Assembly (NCBI RefSeq): GCF_003123685.1 | Contig: NZ_QCYJ01000130.1 | Location: 496,001-560,000, forward strand | Direction: 5' to 3' | Length of the DNA stretch: 64,000 nt | From: Nocardia aurea | GTDB taxonomy: Bacteria; Actinomycetota; Actinomycetes; Mycobacteriales; Mycobacteriaceae | In this document: one piece after another, positions 17,338 through 25,782 of the stretch | Numbering within the stretch: position 1 is the stretch's first letter | How the letters are laid out: each line of letters opens with the position of its first letter | Made by a program: the position numbers and the translations under genes | The notes under the pieces: model-generated | The model's input: only the letters and a program-made list of their open reading frames with translations | Databases searched by the model: none | Told to the model about the DNA's origin: nothing

Positions 17338-18153
17338 GTGCGTCTCGCGACTTGGAACGTCAACTCGATCCGTTCCCGTATCGATCGGGTGGCGCAATTC
17401 CTCGACCGCCAGGACATCGACGTGCTCGCGATGCAGGAAACCAAATGCCGCGACGACCAGTTCCCGTTCGAGCGGTTCGACGAAATCGGGTACGAGGTCG
17501 CCCACCTCGGCGTCAACCAGTGGAACGGCGTGGCCATCGCCTCGCGGATCGGGCTCGACGAGGTCGAATTCGCCTTTCCCGGCCAGCCCGGTTTCGACAA
17601 GGACGCGGGCGAATCCCTCATCAGCACGCCCGTCGTCGAATCCCGCGCGATCGGCGCGACCTGCGGTGGCGTGCGGGTGTGGAGCCTGTACGTACCCAAC
17701 GGCCGGGCGCTGGACGACCCGCACTACACCTACAAACTGGAATGGCTCGCCGCGTTGCGCGCGAGCGGGCAAACCTGGCTGACCGAGGACCCGCGGGCCA
17801 GGATCGCACTCGTCGGCGACTGGAATATCGCGCCGACCGACGACGATGTGTGGTCGACCGATTTCTTCCAGGGCAAGACCCACACCTCGCCTCCCGAACG
17901 CGAGGCCTTCGAGGCCGTCGTCGGCACCGGGTTCGCCGATGTCATGCGCCCCTTCGCGCCCGGCCCCGGCGTCTACACCTACTGGGACTACACCCAACTG
18001 CGTTTCCCCCGCAAGGAAGGTATGCGCATCGATTTCGTCCTGGCCTCACCCGAGCTGGCGGGCAGGGCCGAGGACGCGATGGTCGACCGGGACGAGCGCA
18101 AGGGCAAGGGCGCCAGCGACCACGCCCCGGTCATCGCCGAATTCCGCGACTGA
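17338..18153 (+). CDS. xthA: Exodeoxyribonuclease III / AP endonuclease
   Basis: A 271-residue enzyme of the EEP superfamily for base-excision repair at abasic sites. Catalytic motifs are in order: TWNVNSIRSR, MQETKC (metal Glu), GDWNIAPTDDD (Asp and Asn), RIDFVLAS, and the final SDHAPVIAEF with the catalytic Asp-His. The GTG start at 17338 is preceded by GAAGGAAG and gives the standard N-terminus at the first beta strand. Homologue and position correspond to Rv0427c. Confidence 0.93.
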   Translation: MRLATWNVNSIRSRIDRVAQFLDRQDIDVLAMQETKCRDDQFPFERFDEIGYEVAHLGVNQWNGVAIASRIGLDEVEFAFPGQPGFDKDAGESLISTPVVESRAIGATCGGVRVWSLYVPNGRALDDPHYTYKLEWLAALRASGQTWLTEDPRARIALVGDWNIAPTDDDVWSTDFFQGKTHTSPPEREAFEAVVGTGFADVMRPFAPGPGVYTYWDYTQLRFPRKEGMRIDFVLASPELAGRAEDAMVDRDERKGKGASDHAPVIAEFRD

Positions 18154-18183
18154 CCGAACGGCGGCGGCCGCCCGCTCGGTCAG
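18150..18183. terminator. Hairpin at the xthA stop, before a convergent gene
   Basis: An 8-bp perfect outer stem (CTGACCGA/TCGGTCAG) encloses a very GC-rich inner palindrome. It begins at the xthA stop codon and lies between two convergent genes. No T-tract follows, so it may act as a transcript end or RNA stabiliser in either direction. Confidence 0.45.
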
Positions 18184-18281
18184 CGGCGTCACGCGTGGGT
18201 TGTGGCGCGGGCTGCGGAACACGCACATCCGCCGTCTCGTGAATTCCGCTCGCCGCCGATTCGGTGCCGTTCCGCCTCGGT

Positions 18282-19394
18282 TCACACCGTGACGTAGGCG
18301 AATTCGTCGGCGGCCAGCGCGGCCCAGGTCGGTCGGGCCGCGACGGTCCGACCGGCGAGTTCTTCCACCAGATCACCCCGGTCCGGATCGTTGTCGTAGG
18401 GGCTGCGCGGGAACCACTCCGGCCAGTGGTCGTAGGCGCGTTCCACCCGTACTTCGGCGCCGTCGACGGCGAAACGGATGAACAGCCATCGGCCGTGTTC
18501 GCCGGCCTCGGTATCGCGCAGCCGCCGCAGCCCGGTCGGAATCTTGCGCGCGTTGCGCGGGACGCCGACGCCGATGCCACGGCCGACCCGGAACGCGAAG
18601 TCGACATGCCCGTACTCCTCGTACAGCACCCGGATACGGGCGACCATATCGACGAGTTCCGGACTCTCGGGCGGAACGGGGCGCGGCTTCTCGGGCGCCT
18701 CGACCATCGCGGCGACGAGTTGTCTGCGATGGTCGACCGGACTGAGCCTGCGACGCCATCGCGGTCCGTTCCCCGCGACGGGGAGTTCCTCCGCGACCGG
18801 AGCCGACCCGGTGACGACACCGCCGCGCGCGAGGAATTCATATACCGGATCGCATAATTCGGGTTCGAGCACCGAAACCAGTTCCCGCGTCACCGATCTC
18901 GTCTCCGCCGCCGCGAACAGCGCGGCGATCTCGTCGCGGGTCACGCCGTGTAGCGATTCCGCGAAAAGTCCTACCAGCTGCCGCAATTCGAGCAGTGGAT
19001 AGAGCGCCACCGCCGTCTCGTACTCCACGCGCAACAATTCCAGCTGTGCCGCGTGCCGCCACGCGGTGCCGTCCCACCAGCGCACGAAATCGATCACCTC
19101 GTCGAGCATCAGCGGCGTGAGATCGGCGATCGGTACCCACGGCGGCGCGCCCTCGAGCAGATCCTGCGGTTCGGCGGGCGGGGCGTAGTGATCGTCACGT
19201 CCCTGCCCGAACAGCACGGCGGTCCCGTCCACGTATCGCACCAGCGTGAACCAGTTCTCCGCCAGCCCCATGTCGAAGGTGACACGACCGCCGACCAACT
19301 CGCCTAGCTGCCCCGAACCCTCCGGATCCTGCACCACTTGGACCACAAGGGTGCGACCCCACAGAACATCCAGCGTCGGCAACTCGGATTGCAT
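18282..19394 (-). CDS. Conserved-looking protein of unknown function
   Basis: A soluble protein of 370 residues from the ATG at 19394; the longer open frame upstream runs into unlikely sequence. No signal peptide or membrane segment. It has an N-terminal beta-rich part (about 1-90), a helical acidic middle (120-190) and a C-terminal domain from about 280 with VDFAFRVGRGIGVGVPRNARK and WLFIRFAVDGAEVRVERAYDHWPEWFP. The C-terminal aromatic run loosely resembles small immunity-type proteins of Gram-positive toxin systems, but this is weak. It ends on a stop at 18282 and is convergent with xthA. Function unknown. Confidence 0.6.
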   Translation of the reverse strand: MQSELPTLDVLWGRTLVVQVVQDPEGSGQLGELVGGRVTFDMGLAENWFTLVRYVDGTAVLFGQGRDDHYAPPAEPQDLLEGAPPWVPIADLTPLMLDEVIDFVRWWDGTAWRHAAQLELLRVEYETAVALYPLLELRQLVGLFAESLHGVTRDEIAALFAAAETRSVTRELVSVLEPELCDPVYEFLARGGVVTGSAPVAEELPVAGNGPRWRRRLSPVDHRRQLVAAMVEAPEKPRPVPPESPELVDMVARIRVLYEEYGHVDFAFRVGRGIGVGVPRNARKIPTGLRRLRDTEAGEHGRWLFIRFAVDGAEVRVERAYDHWPEWFPRSPYDNDPDRGDLVEELAGRTVAARPTWAALAADEFAYVTV

Positions 19395-19532
19395 GCCCCA
19401 CAACCTAATCCCCGCGACGCCGGTCGTCAGTGCCCGCGACCGTATCGCGACCATCACCTCCGCTATGCGGATCGCCGGGAGCGGCATCGGGTGGGCGGGT
19501 ATGGTTGGCCGGGGAAAATCGCATATCGCCAA

Positions 19533-19631
19533 CGGGGGCTCGCACCAGCGGGCTGAGAGGACGGCTAGCTCCACGGAGCGATCAGGGCCGTCGACCGTAT
19601 GAACCTGACCGGGTAATGCCGGCGTAGGGAG
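19533..19631 (+). promoter_or_regulatory. TPP riboswitch (THI element) upstream of thiC
   Basis: The conserved core is present: a GGGGGCTC 5' strand, GCTGAGAGG (the CUGAGA box at 19553-19558), CCGTATGAACCTGACCGGG, then TAATGCCGGCGTAGGGA just before the start codon. In bacteria this RNA binds thiamin pyrophosphate and shuts off thiamin synthesis genes. The element ends about 4 bases before the thiC ATG and its 3' strand includes the AGGGAGA ribosome site. Control is therefore most likely at translation initiation. A possible -10 (TATGGT) is at 19500-19505. Confidence 0.93.
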
Positions 19632-19635
19632 AAAC

Positions 19636-21264
19636 ATGACGAGCACACCTGTCGACACCGTGACCACCGGTCCGATCGAAGGCAGCGTCAAACACTATTG
19701 CCAGGTCGATGACCTGCGGATTCCGGTTCGCCGGATCAACCTCACCAATGGTGAGACCTTCGACGTCTACGACACCTCCGGCCCGTACACCGATACCGCG
19801 GCCACCATCGATCTGGAGGCCGGTCTACCCGCGCTGCGCGACGGCTGGGAGAAACCGCGGGTCGACGGTCCGCCGACCCAGCTGGCCTGGGCCCGCCGGG
19901 GGATCGTCACCCCCGAGATGCGTTTCATCGCCGCGCGCGAGGGCGTGACGCCGGAGTCGGTGCGCGAGGAGGTCGCCGCCGGACGGGCGGTCATCCCGGC
20001 CAATCACAAGCACCCCGAACTCGAGCCGACGATCATCGGCAAGAAATTCCTGGTCAAGATCAACGCCAATATCGGCAATTCCGCCGTCTCGTCCTCTATC
20101 GCCGAGGAGGTCGAGAAAATGGTGTGGGCCACGCGCTGGGGCGCCGACACCATCATGGATCTGTCCACGGGCAAGAACATCCACGAGACCCGGGAGTGGA
20201 TTCTGCGCAATTCCCCGGTCCCGGTCGGCACCGTGCCGATCTACCAGGCGCTGGAGAAGGTGAACGGCGATCCGACCGCGCTCACCTGGGAGATCTACCG
20301 CGATACCGTCATCGAACAGTGCGAGCAGGGCGTGGACTACATGACCGTGCACGCCGGGGTGCTGTTGCGCTATGTCCCGCTCACCGCCAAACGGGTCACC
20401 GGCATCGTCTCGCGCGGCGGGTCGATCATGGCCGCGTGGTGCCTGGCCCATCACCGGGAATCGTTCCTGTACACCAACTTCGCCGAACTGTGCGAAATCC
20501 TCGCGAAATACGACGTCACCTTCTCCCTCGGCGACGGTCTGCGTCCCGGCTCGATCGCCGACGCCAACGACGAGGCCCAGTTCGCCGAACTGCGCACTCT
20601 CGGCGAACTGACCAAGATCGCGAAATCCTTCGGTGTCCAGGTGATGATCGAAGGTCCCGGCCACGTGCCGATGCACAAGATCGTGGAGAACGTGCGACTG
20701 GAGGAGGAGTTGTGCGAGGAGGCGCCGTTCTACACCCTCGGGCCGCTCGCCACCGATATCGCACCCGCTTACGACCACATCACCTCGGCCATCGGCGCCG
20801 CGATCATCGCCCAGGCGGGCACCGCCATGCTCTGCTACGTGACCCCGAAGGAACATCTCGGTCTGCCCAACCGCGACGATGTGAAGGTCGGCGTGATCAC
20901 CTACAAGATCGCCGCCCACGCCGCCGATCTCGCCAAGGGCCACCCGCACGCCCAGGACCGGGACAACGAATTGTCCAAGGCGCGTTTCGAATTCCGCTGG
21001 CGTGACCAGTTCGCGTTATCGCTGGACCCGGACACCGCGCGCGAGTACCACGACGAGACGATGCCCGCCGAACCGGCCAAGACCGCGCATTTCTGTTCCA
21101 TGTGCGGGCCCAAGTTCTGCTCGATGCGCATCTCGGCCGATGTCAGGGAGTACGCCGCACGCGAGGGTTTGACCGATGTGCAGGCCATCGAGGCGGGAAT
21201 GGCCGAAAAATCGGCGGAATTCGCCGATGCGGGCAAGAAGGTGTACCTGCCCGTGGTCTCCTGA
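19636..21264 (+). CDS. thiC: Phosphomethylpyrimidine synthase ThiC
   Basis: A 542-residue radical-SAM enzyme that converts aminoimidazole ribotide into hydroxymethylpyrimidine phosphate for thiamin. The C-terminal cluster motif CSMCGPKFC near residues 486-494 (CxxCxxxxC) binds the 4Fe-4S cluster. Other family landmarks are KINANIGNSAVSS, MDLSTG and MIEGPGHVPM. It has normal length and the ATG directly follows the TPP riboswitch with AGGGAGA as ribosome site. It is a stand-alone gene here; the nearest thiamin genes are thiD at 27935 and thiE/thiOSG beyond 54150. Confidence 0.96.
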   Translation: MTSTPVDTVTTGPIEGSVKHYCQVDDLRIPVRRINLTNGETFDVYDTSGPYTDTAATIDLEAGLPALRDGWEKPRVDGPPTQLAWARRGIVTPEMRFIAAREGVTPESVREEVAAGRAVIPANHKHPELEPTIIGKKFLVKINANIGNSAVSSSIAEEVEKMVWATRWGADTIMDLSTGKNIHETREWILRNSPVPVGTVPIYQALEKVNGDPTALTWEIYRDTVIEQCEQGVDYMTVHAGVLLRYVPLTAKRVTGIVSRGGSIMAAWCLAHHRESFLYTNFAELCEILAKYDVTFSLGDGLRPGSIADANDEAQFAELRTLGELTKIAKSFGVQVMIEGPGHVPMHKIVENVRLEEELCEEAPFYTLGPLATDIAPAYDHITSAIGAAIIAQAGTAMLCYVTPKEHLGLPNRDDVKVGVITYKIAAHAADLAKGHPHAQDRDNELSKARFEFRWRDQFALSLDPDTAREYHDETMPAEPAKTAHFCSMCGPKFCSMRISADVREYAAREGLTDVQAIEAGMAEKSAEFADAGKKVYLPVVS

Positions 21265-21557
21265 TACCACGGCTGTTCACGGTTTCGCATTTCCGGGTGT
21301 CGCTCGTCGCCCGGAAATACGGACGCCGGGTACTCCGTCTCGCCCCGGCAGCGGGATCACCCGGCGGCGACCGTCGCGGACATCGCATCGCCGCCCTGCG
21401 CAGGGGGCAGGACAGCGGGGAGTTGCGGTGTCCGCGACGGATCTGCCGATGCGGGGTGGTGGGGCCGCAGGAACGGCGATGCCGCGTCGTAGCAGAATCG
21501 GGAATCGACCGACAATCCGCCGACCGGCCCAGCCGGTCCGAGGGACGGACGACGACC
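21265..21557. other. Non-coding gap after thiC
   Basis: A 293-bp stretch between thiC and the thioesterase-like gene. It holds the hairpin at 21289-21318 and otherwise nothing I could recognise. Open frames here are overprinted shadows in GC-rich sequence, without a convincing start or domain. A promoter for the downstream gene should lie in the second half. Confidence 0.5.
21289..21318 (+). terminator. Hairpin downstream of thiC
   Basis: A 9-bp perfect stem (ATTTCCGGG/CCCGGAAAT) with a 12-base loop, 25 bp after the thiC stop. No T-tract follows. In G+C-rich actinobacteria such hairpins are commonly the only visible terminator. Confidence 0.5.
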
Positions 21558-22352
21558 GTGAGCGACGCCTTCTACCTGCCCGATCCCGAGGATCCGCGGC
21601 GGTTCCTCTCCACCGAACTGACGCGCGGCCCGTGGTCCCCCGACGCCCAGCACGCGGGTCCGCCCTCGGCGCTGCTCGGACACGCCATCGAGCGCTGTGA
21701 ACCGCGCGCGGGGTTCCAGGTCGGCCGGGTCGCGGTGGAGATCCTCGGGCCGGTGCCGCTCGAACCGCTCACCGTCGAGACCCGGGTGGCCAGGGCCGGG
21801 CGCAGCGTCGAATTGATCCAGGCGACGCTGTCGAGCGAGCGCGGCCCGGTGATGACCGCGAATGCCTGGCGATTCAAACTCGCCGATCCCGAACTCGATC
21901 TACCCGAGACCATCCTGCCCACCGGCGCGCGCCCCGGTCCCGATCACGCACCCGAGCCCGCGCCCTTCCCGTCGACGCAGGCGATCGGATTCCACACCGG
22001 GATCGAATACCGTTTCGTGACAGGCTCTTTCGCCGACGCCGGTCCGGCGATCTGCTGGATCCGGCTGAAATACCCGATCGTCGCCGGGACCACGCCGAGT
22101 CCGCTGGAGCGCACGCTCGCGGCCGCCGATTCGGGAAACGGCGTGAGCGCGGTACTGGACTGGGATCGGTTCCTGTTCATCAACACCGATCTGACGGTGA
22201 CCCTGCACCGTCAGCCGGTCGGCGAATGGGTCTGCCTCGACGCGGTCACCTACCCGCAGCCGCACGGCATCGGCCTCGCCGAATCGGTGCTGTTCGACGA
22301 GAAGGGACCGCTGGGGCGCGGCACCCAGACCCTGTTGATCGGGCCGCGCTGA
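21558..22352 (+). CDS. Acyl-CoA thioesterase-like hotdog protein
   Basis: A 264-residue protein with the double-hotdog layout of TesB-like acyl-CoA thioesterases. The N-terminal hotdog runs from GPWSPDAQHAGPPSALLGHAIE through VAVEILGPVPLEPLTVETRVARAGRSVELIQATL. The C-terminal one includes DWDRFLFINTDLTVTLHRQPVGEWVCLDAVTY and GIGLAESVLFDEKGPLGRGTQTLLI. The GTG at 21558 is the first start that keeps the domain intact. The reaction is probably hydrolysis of an acyl-CoA, but the chain specificity cannot be read. It is convergent with the next gene, with only 8 bp between stops. Confidence 0.75.
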   Translation: MSDAFYLPDPEDPRRFLSTELTRGPWSPDAQHAGPPSALLGHAIERCEPRAGFQVGRVAVEILGPVPLEPLTVETRVARAGRSVELIQATLSSERGPVMTANAWRFKLADPELDLPETILPTGARPGPDHAPEPAPFPSTQAIGFHTGIEYRFVTGSFADAGPAICWIRLKYPIVAGTTPSPLERTLAAADSGNGVSAVLDWDRFLFINTDLTVTLHRQPVGEWVCLDAVTYPQPHGIGLAESVLFDEKGPLGRGTQTLLIGPR

Positions 22353-22360
22353 CCGAGGTC

Positions 22361-22768
22361 TCAGGCGCGGGCGGAGATCTGCTGGATCGCCCAGCCGTTG
22401 CCGTCGGGGTCGGCGAAGAAGAGGAACCCGACATTGTCGAGCGGATGCGGCATCGGCCTGGGGTTCTCGCCGATCACCTGCACCTCTCCGACGTCGAGAC
22501 CGCGCGCGAGGAGTTCCTCGCGCGCCTGCCGGATATCGGGAACGACGAGTTGCAGGCCCTGGACCGACCCAGGTTCCATCGCCGGAACCGCGCCCTTGCC
22601 GATGACGACGGAACAGCCCGAACCGGGCGGGGTCAGTTGCACGATGCGGATGTCGTCGCCCATGACGGTGTCGTGGTCGACGACGAAGCCGAGTTTCTCG
22701 GCGTAGAACTGTTTGGCGCGGTCGATATCCGACACGGGCACGATGACGACCTCGAGTGTCCAGTTCAT
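22361..22768 (-). CDS. VOC-family (glyoxalase/dioxygenase-like) protein
   Basis: A 135-residue single-module VOC protein. It has the two beta-alpha-beta halves: VVIVPVSDIDRAKQFYAEKLGFVVD at the start and GFLFFADPDGNGWAIQQIS at the end, the usual metal-side strands. Members include glyoxalases, fosfomycin/bleomycin resistance proteins and dioxygenases; the specific role is open. The ATG at 22768 gives the full first strand. Confidence 0.8.
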   Translation of the reverse strand: MNWTLEVVIVPVSDIDRAKQFYAEKLGFVVDHDTVMGDDIRIVQLTPPGSGCSVVIGKGAVPAMEPGSVQGLQLVVPDIRQAREELLARGLDVGEVQVIGENPRPMPHPLDNVGFLFFADPDGNGWAIQQISARA

Positions 22769-22996
22769 AGTCAGCCCTTCGCATTACCGGGATGGTGGGC
22801 GTGCGGCGCGATAATCTCGGGCACACCGAGGAACGCGGCCAAGGCTATCGCGGGCGGGGTTGTCACGGCAGCCTTTGCCCCCGATCAATTCCCGTCCGCC
22901 GACGCCGATCCGCGCCCTGAATCCCACGCCCGGGGCTCGGCGGTGGCGACCGCCCTACCGCGACGACCTCGCCGTTCGGCGCTCAGATTTCAGCGC

Positions 22997-23653
22997 TCAG
23001 GTTTCGGCGCGACGCTCCCAACGCCACGCGAATTCGCCCGCGACCGGAGCGGGACCGGGCAGTTCGACATCGTCCGCCGCGAGCCCGGCGACGAGTATCG
23101 CCAGGGTTCGTCTGCGCAACTGGGCCGTGCGCACCGGGTCGGGGACGGTGATCGCGGCGCAGGCGTCGAGGATCAGACCGAGATCGAGGGAGTTCACCTC
23201 GGGCCGCAATTTCCCCGCGGCGTGCGCGCGTCGCACCAACTCGTCGTTCACCTCGCCGGAGTGCACGACCTCGGGTAACAGGGACTCGTCGGGGGTGAAG
23301 GTGCCTGCCAGATGTACGGCCAGTGAGTGGACGTCGGCGTCGACCACTCGTTCGAGGAAGCCGACCAGCGCCTTCCAGCCGTCCGGCTCCTCCAACGCGG
23401 CGTCCCCCTCGGCGTTGTAGCGGCGCAGCCCGTCCTCGCAGAGCGTGCGCAGCAGTGCCTCCTTGCTCGGATAGCGCCGGTACAGCGCGCTGATCCCGAC
23501 GCCCGCGCGATCCGCGACGGCGGCGATGGGAGCGCCGGCGTCGGCCAGAAAGACCTCGCGGGCAGCCGCGAGGATGATCCCGTCGTTGCGTGCCGCCTGT
23601 GCCTTGCGCCCGGAAAGGGCTGGTCGAGCCGGGGAATCGGAGGTCTTCGCCAT
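22997..23653 (-). CDS. TetR-family repressor, divergent from epoxide hydrolase
   Basis: A 218-residue regulator. The N-terminal helix-turn-helix is clear: IILAAAREVFLADAGAPIAAVADRAGVGISALYRRYPSKEAL (about residues 25-66), followed by a variable helical ligand domain. The ATG at 23653 is used. It is transcribed away from the epoxide hydrolase gene, and the 87-bp intergenic region contains two copies of one palindromic site, so auto-repression with control of the hydrolase is very likely. The inducer is unknown. Confidence 0.88.
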   Translation of the reverse strand: MAKTSDSPARPALSGRKAQAARNDGIILAAAREVFLADAGAPIAAVADRAGVGISALYRRYPSKEALLRTLCEDGLRRYNAEGDAALEEPDGWKALVGFLERVVDADVHSLAVHLAGTFTPDESLLPEVVHSGEVNDELVRRAHAAGKLRPEVNSLDLGLILDACAAITVPDPVRTAQLRRRTLAILVAGLAADDVELPGPAPVAGEFAWRWERRAET

Positions 23654-23670
23654 GGCTTCCAGATTACCAC

Positions 23671-23727
23671 TTGAAACGGAATGATCCGTTCTGATACCGT
23701 TTAACAGAACGAAACATTCCGTTCCAA
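23671..23727. promoter_or_regulatory. Two copies of a palindromic operator between TetR and epoxide hydrolase
   Basis: Site 1 (23671-23692) contains the perfect inverted repeat AACGGA-ATGA-TCCGTT. Site 2 (23706-23727) reads AGAACGAAACATTCCGTTCC, and the reverse complement of site 1 differs from it at only three or four of 22 positions. The two sites are therefore the same sequence in opposite orientation, 35 bp apart, each nearest one of the divergent genes. A TANNNT element (TACCGT) lies between them at 23695-23700. They are the predicted binding sites of the adjacent TetR protein. Confidence 0.8.
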
Positions 23728-23740
23728 ATAGGAGAAGTAG

Positions 23741-24943
23741 ATGTCCTCGAACGCCGCGCAACCCTTCGTCATCGACATCCCGCAGTCCCGGCTCGACGAC
23801 CTCTCCGATCGGCTGCGCCGGGCGCTGTGGCCCGATGAACTGCCCGGCGTCGGCGATGCCTACGGCGTACCGAACGAGCGGGTGCGCGCCCTCGCCGAGT
23901 ACTGGCTCGAGCGGTTCGATTGGCGTGCGCTGGAGGCGCGATTGAACGCGCTGCCGCAGTTCACCTCCGAGATCGACGGCGAGGACATCCACTTCCTGCA
24001 CATCAGGTCGTCCCGACCGGACGCGGTGCCCGCGATCCTGACCCACGGGTGGCCCGGAAGCATCCTCGAATTCCTGGACGTCATCGCACCGCTGACCGAA
24101 CCCGAATCAGCCGACGCGCCCGCGTTCCACGTGGTCGTCCCCTCCCTGCCCGGATTCGGATTCTCCGGTCCCACCCGCAGCACCGGCTGGAACCGGGGCA
24201 GGACGGCGCGGGCGTGGCTGGAGTTGATGTCGCGGCTCGGATACGAGAAGTTCGGCGCGATCGGCAACGACGCGGGCTCGATGATCGCACCCGAAATGGC
24301 CCGTCTCGCACCGGAACGTCTGCTGGGAGTCCATGTGACGCAGCTGTATTCGTTCCCCTCGGGCGATCCGGCCGAATTCGAGGGCCTCTCCGCCGAGGAT
24401 ATGGCGGCGCTCGCCCACCTCCAGTGGTTCCACGACAACAAGATGGCCTTCAACACCCTGCACAGCCAGCAGCCGCAGACCCTGGCCTTCGCGCTGGCGG
24501 ACTCCCCGGTCGGCCTGCTCGGCTGGAACGCGCAACTGCTCGGCACCAGCCTGGACCCGGATTTCGTCATCGGAAATGTGGCGATCTACTGGCTGACCGG
24601 CACCGCGGGTTCCTCGATCCGGTTCTACTACGAGGACGCCCACACCGCCGAGGCTCCCGCCGAACCGACCACGACACCCATCGGCCTCGCCATGTTCGCG
24701 GGCGATTTCCAGTCCATCCGCAGATTCGCCGAACGCGATCACCACAACATCGTCAGCTGGAACTCCTACGACCCCGGCCACGCCACCGGTGGGGCCAACG
24801 ACGCGGGAGGACACTACGCCGCGCACGAGGCGCCCGACGTGCTCGTCGGCGATATCCGCGGGTTCTTCGCGCAGGTGATCCAGGAACCCTCCCCGGCCCC
24901 GACCACGGACAGCGCCCGCCTCCACACCGTCGACAACAGGTAG
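23741..24943 (+). CDS. Epoxide hydrolase (alpha/beta hydrolase with EHN domain)
   Basis: A 400-residue enzyme. The N-terminal EHN domain runs through DLSDRLRRALWPDELPG and WLERFDWRALEARLNALPQF. The alpha/beta hydrolase core has the oxyanion region HGWPGSILEF, the nucleophile elbow IGNDAGSMI with the catalytic Asp, and the His of GGHYAAHEAPD near the end. It should open an epoxide to a diol by the usual two-step covalent route; the substrate is not known. The ATG at 23741 has GGAGAAG at 23731-23737. The divergent TetR and the operators suggest it is induced by its substrate or a related compound. Confidence 0.88.
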   Translation: MSSNAAQPFVIDIPQSRLDDLSDRLRRALWPDELPGVGDAYGVPNERVRALAEYWLERFDWRALEARLNALPQFTSEIDGEDIHFLHIRSSRPDAVPAILTHGWPGSILEFLDVIAPLTEPESADAPAFHVVVPSLPGFGFSGPTRSTGWNRGRTARAWLELMSRLGYEKFGAIGNDAGSMIAPEMARLAPERLLGVHVTQLYSFPSGDPAEFEGLSAEDMAALAHLQWFHDNKMAFNTLHSQQPQTLAFALADSPVGLLGWNAQLLGTSLDPDFVIGNVAIYWLTGTAGSSIRFYYEDAHTAEAPAEPTTTPIGLAMFAGDFQSIRRFAERDHHNIVSWNSYDPGHATGGANDAGGHYAAHEAPDVLVGDIRGFFAQVIQEPSPAPTTDSARLHTVDNR

Positions 24944-25019
24944 CGCGGAGTGCCGTGGCGGGGCCTGGACACTCGCGTATGCGCGCGAGACGCCGGACCA
25001 TGGTTCCCGCCCACGGCCG

Positions 25020-25051
25020 CTGTTGTACTGGATTCACCTACAGCACAACAG
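25020..25051. promoter_or_regulatory. Interrupted inverted repeat before the NAD(P)-binding gene
   Basis: Arms CTGTTGT-a-CTG (25020-25030) and CAG-c-ACAACAG (25041-25051) are complementary except at the central base of each arm, and are separated by 10 bp. The site ends 22 bp before the ATG at 25074. It could be an operator for a dimeric regulator or an RNA hairpin ending the hydrolase transcript; no T-tract supports the latter. Confidence 0.5.
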
Positions 25052-25073
25052 TTTCGAGATATCGGGAGAAATC

Positions 25074-25697
25074 ATGAGAATCGCGGTCTTCGGAGCCACC
25101 GGTAGCGTCGGTCGGCTCGTGGTGGAACAGGCGCTGGAACAGGGCCACGAGGTGACGGCCTTCACCCGCGACGCCGCGCGGCTCACCCGGCGCCACGATC
25201 GGCTGCGCGTGATCGAGGGCGACGTCTTCGACAGCGTGGCGGCGCAGCGGGCGGTGCGGGGTCAGGACGCGGTGATCGTCACACTCGGCGACGGCAGGAA
25301 AGGGCTGGTCCGGTTCGGCGGCACGAAGGCCGTCGTCGAGGCGATGCGGCGGACCGGGGTGAAACGGCTCATCTGCCAGAGCAGCCTCGGCGTCGGCGAC
25401 AGCAGGGAGAATCTCGACTTCCTCTGGAAGTACGTCTTCTTCGGAATCCTGCTGCGCAAGGCCTACAACGACCATGTCGCACAGGAGGACTACGTGCGCG
25501 CCAGCGACCTGGAGTGGACCATCGTGCGCCCCAGTGCCTTCACCGACGGCCCCCGCACCGCCGCCTTCCACCGCGACGTCCGCGCCGACGCGAAAGGTCT
25601 GACGCTGAAGATCTCTCGCGCCGACATCGCGGATTTCCTGCTCGAACAACTGACCGATACGGCCTATGTCCACCGGACACCCGGCATCTCGAACTGA
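25074..25697 (+). CDS. NAD(P)-binding, atypical short-chain dehydrogenase-like protein
   Basis: A 207-residue protein of the NmrA/SDR-a type. The glycine-rich loop is VFGATGSVGRLVVEQAL at the N-terminus, then VTAFTRD for cofactor selection (an Arg in this position favours NADP). A later VIVTLGDGRKGL and WTIVRPSAFTDGP follow the usual order, but no YxxxK catalytic pair is seen. It may be a flavin reductase-type or sensor-type protein rather than a classical dehydrogenase. I use the ATG at 25074 behind GGGAGAAATC rather than the in-frame codon at 25023. It is downstream of the epoxide hydrolase but with its own leader. Confidence 0.8.
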   Translation: MRIAVFGATGSVGRLVVEQALEQGHEVTAFTRDAARLTRRHDRLRVIEGDVFDSVAAQRAVRGQDAVIVTLGDGRKGLVRFGGTKAVVEAMRRTGVKRLICQSSLGVGDSRENLDFLWKYVFFGILLRKAYNDHVAQEDYVRASDLEWTIVRPSAFTDGPRTAAFHRDVRADAKGLTLKISRADIADFLLEQLTDTAYVHRTPGISN

Positions 25698-25782
25698 AAT
25701 CGCTTCCGATTCAGTTCATTTCGTCCGAGACAGGGTATTTGTCTGACTCGAACAAAGGTTCGATCATTGATAGTCTCCGTGC

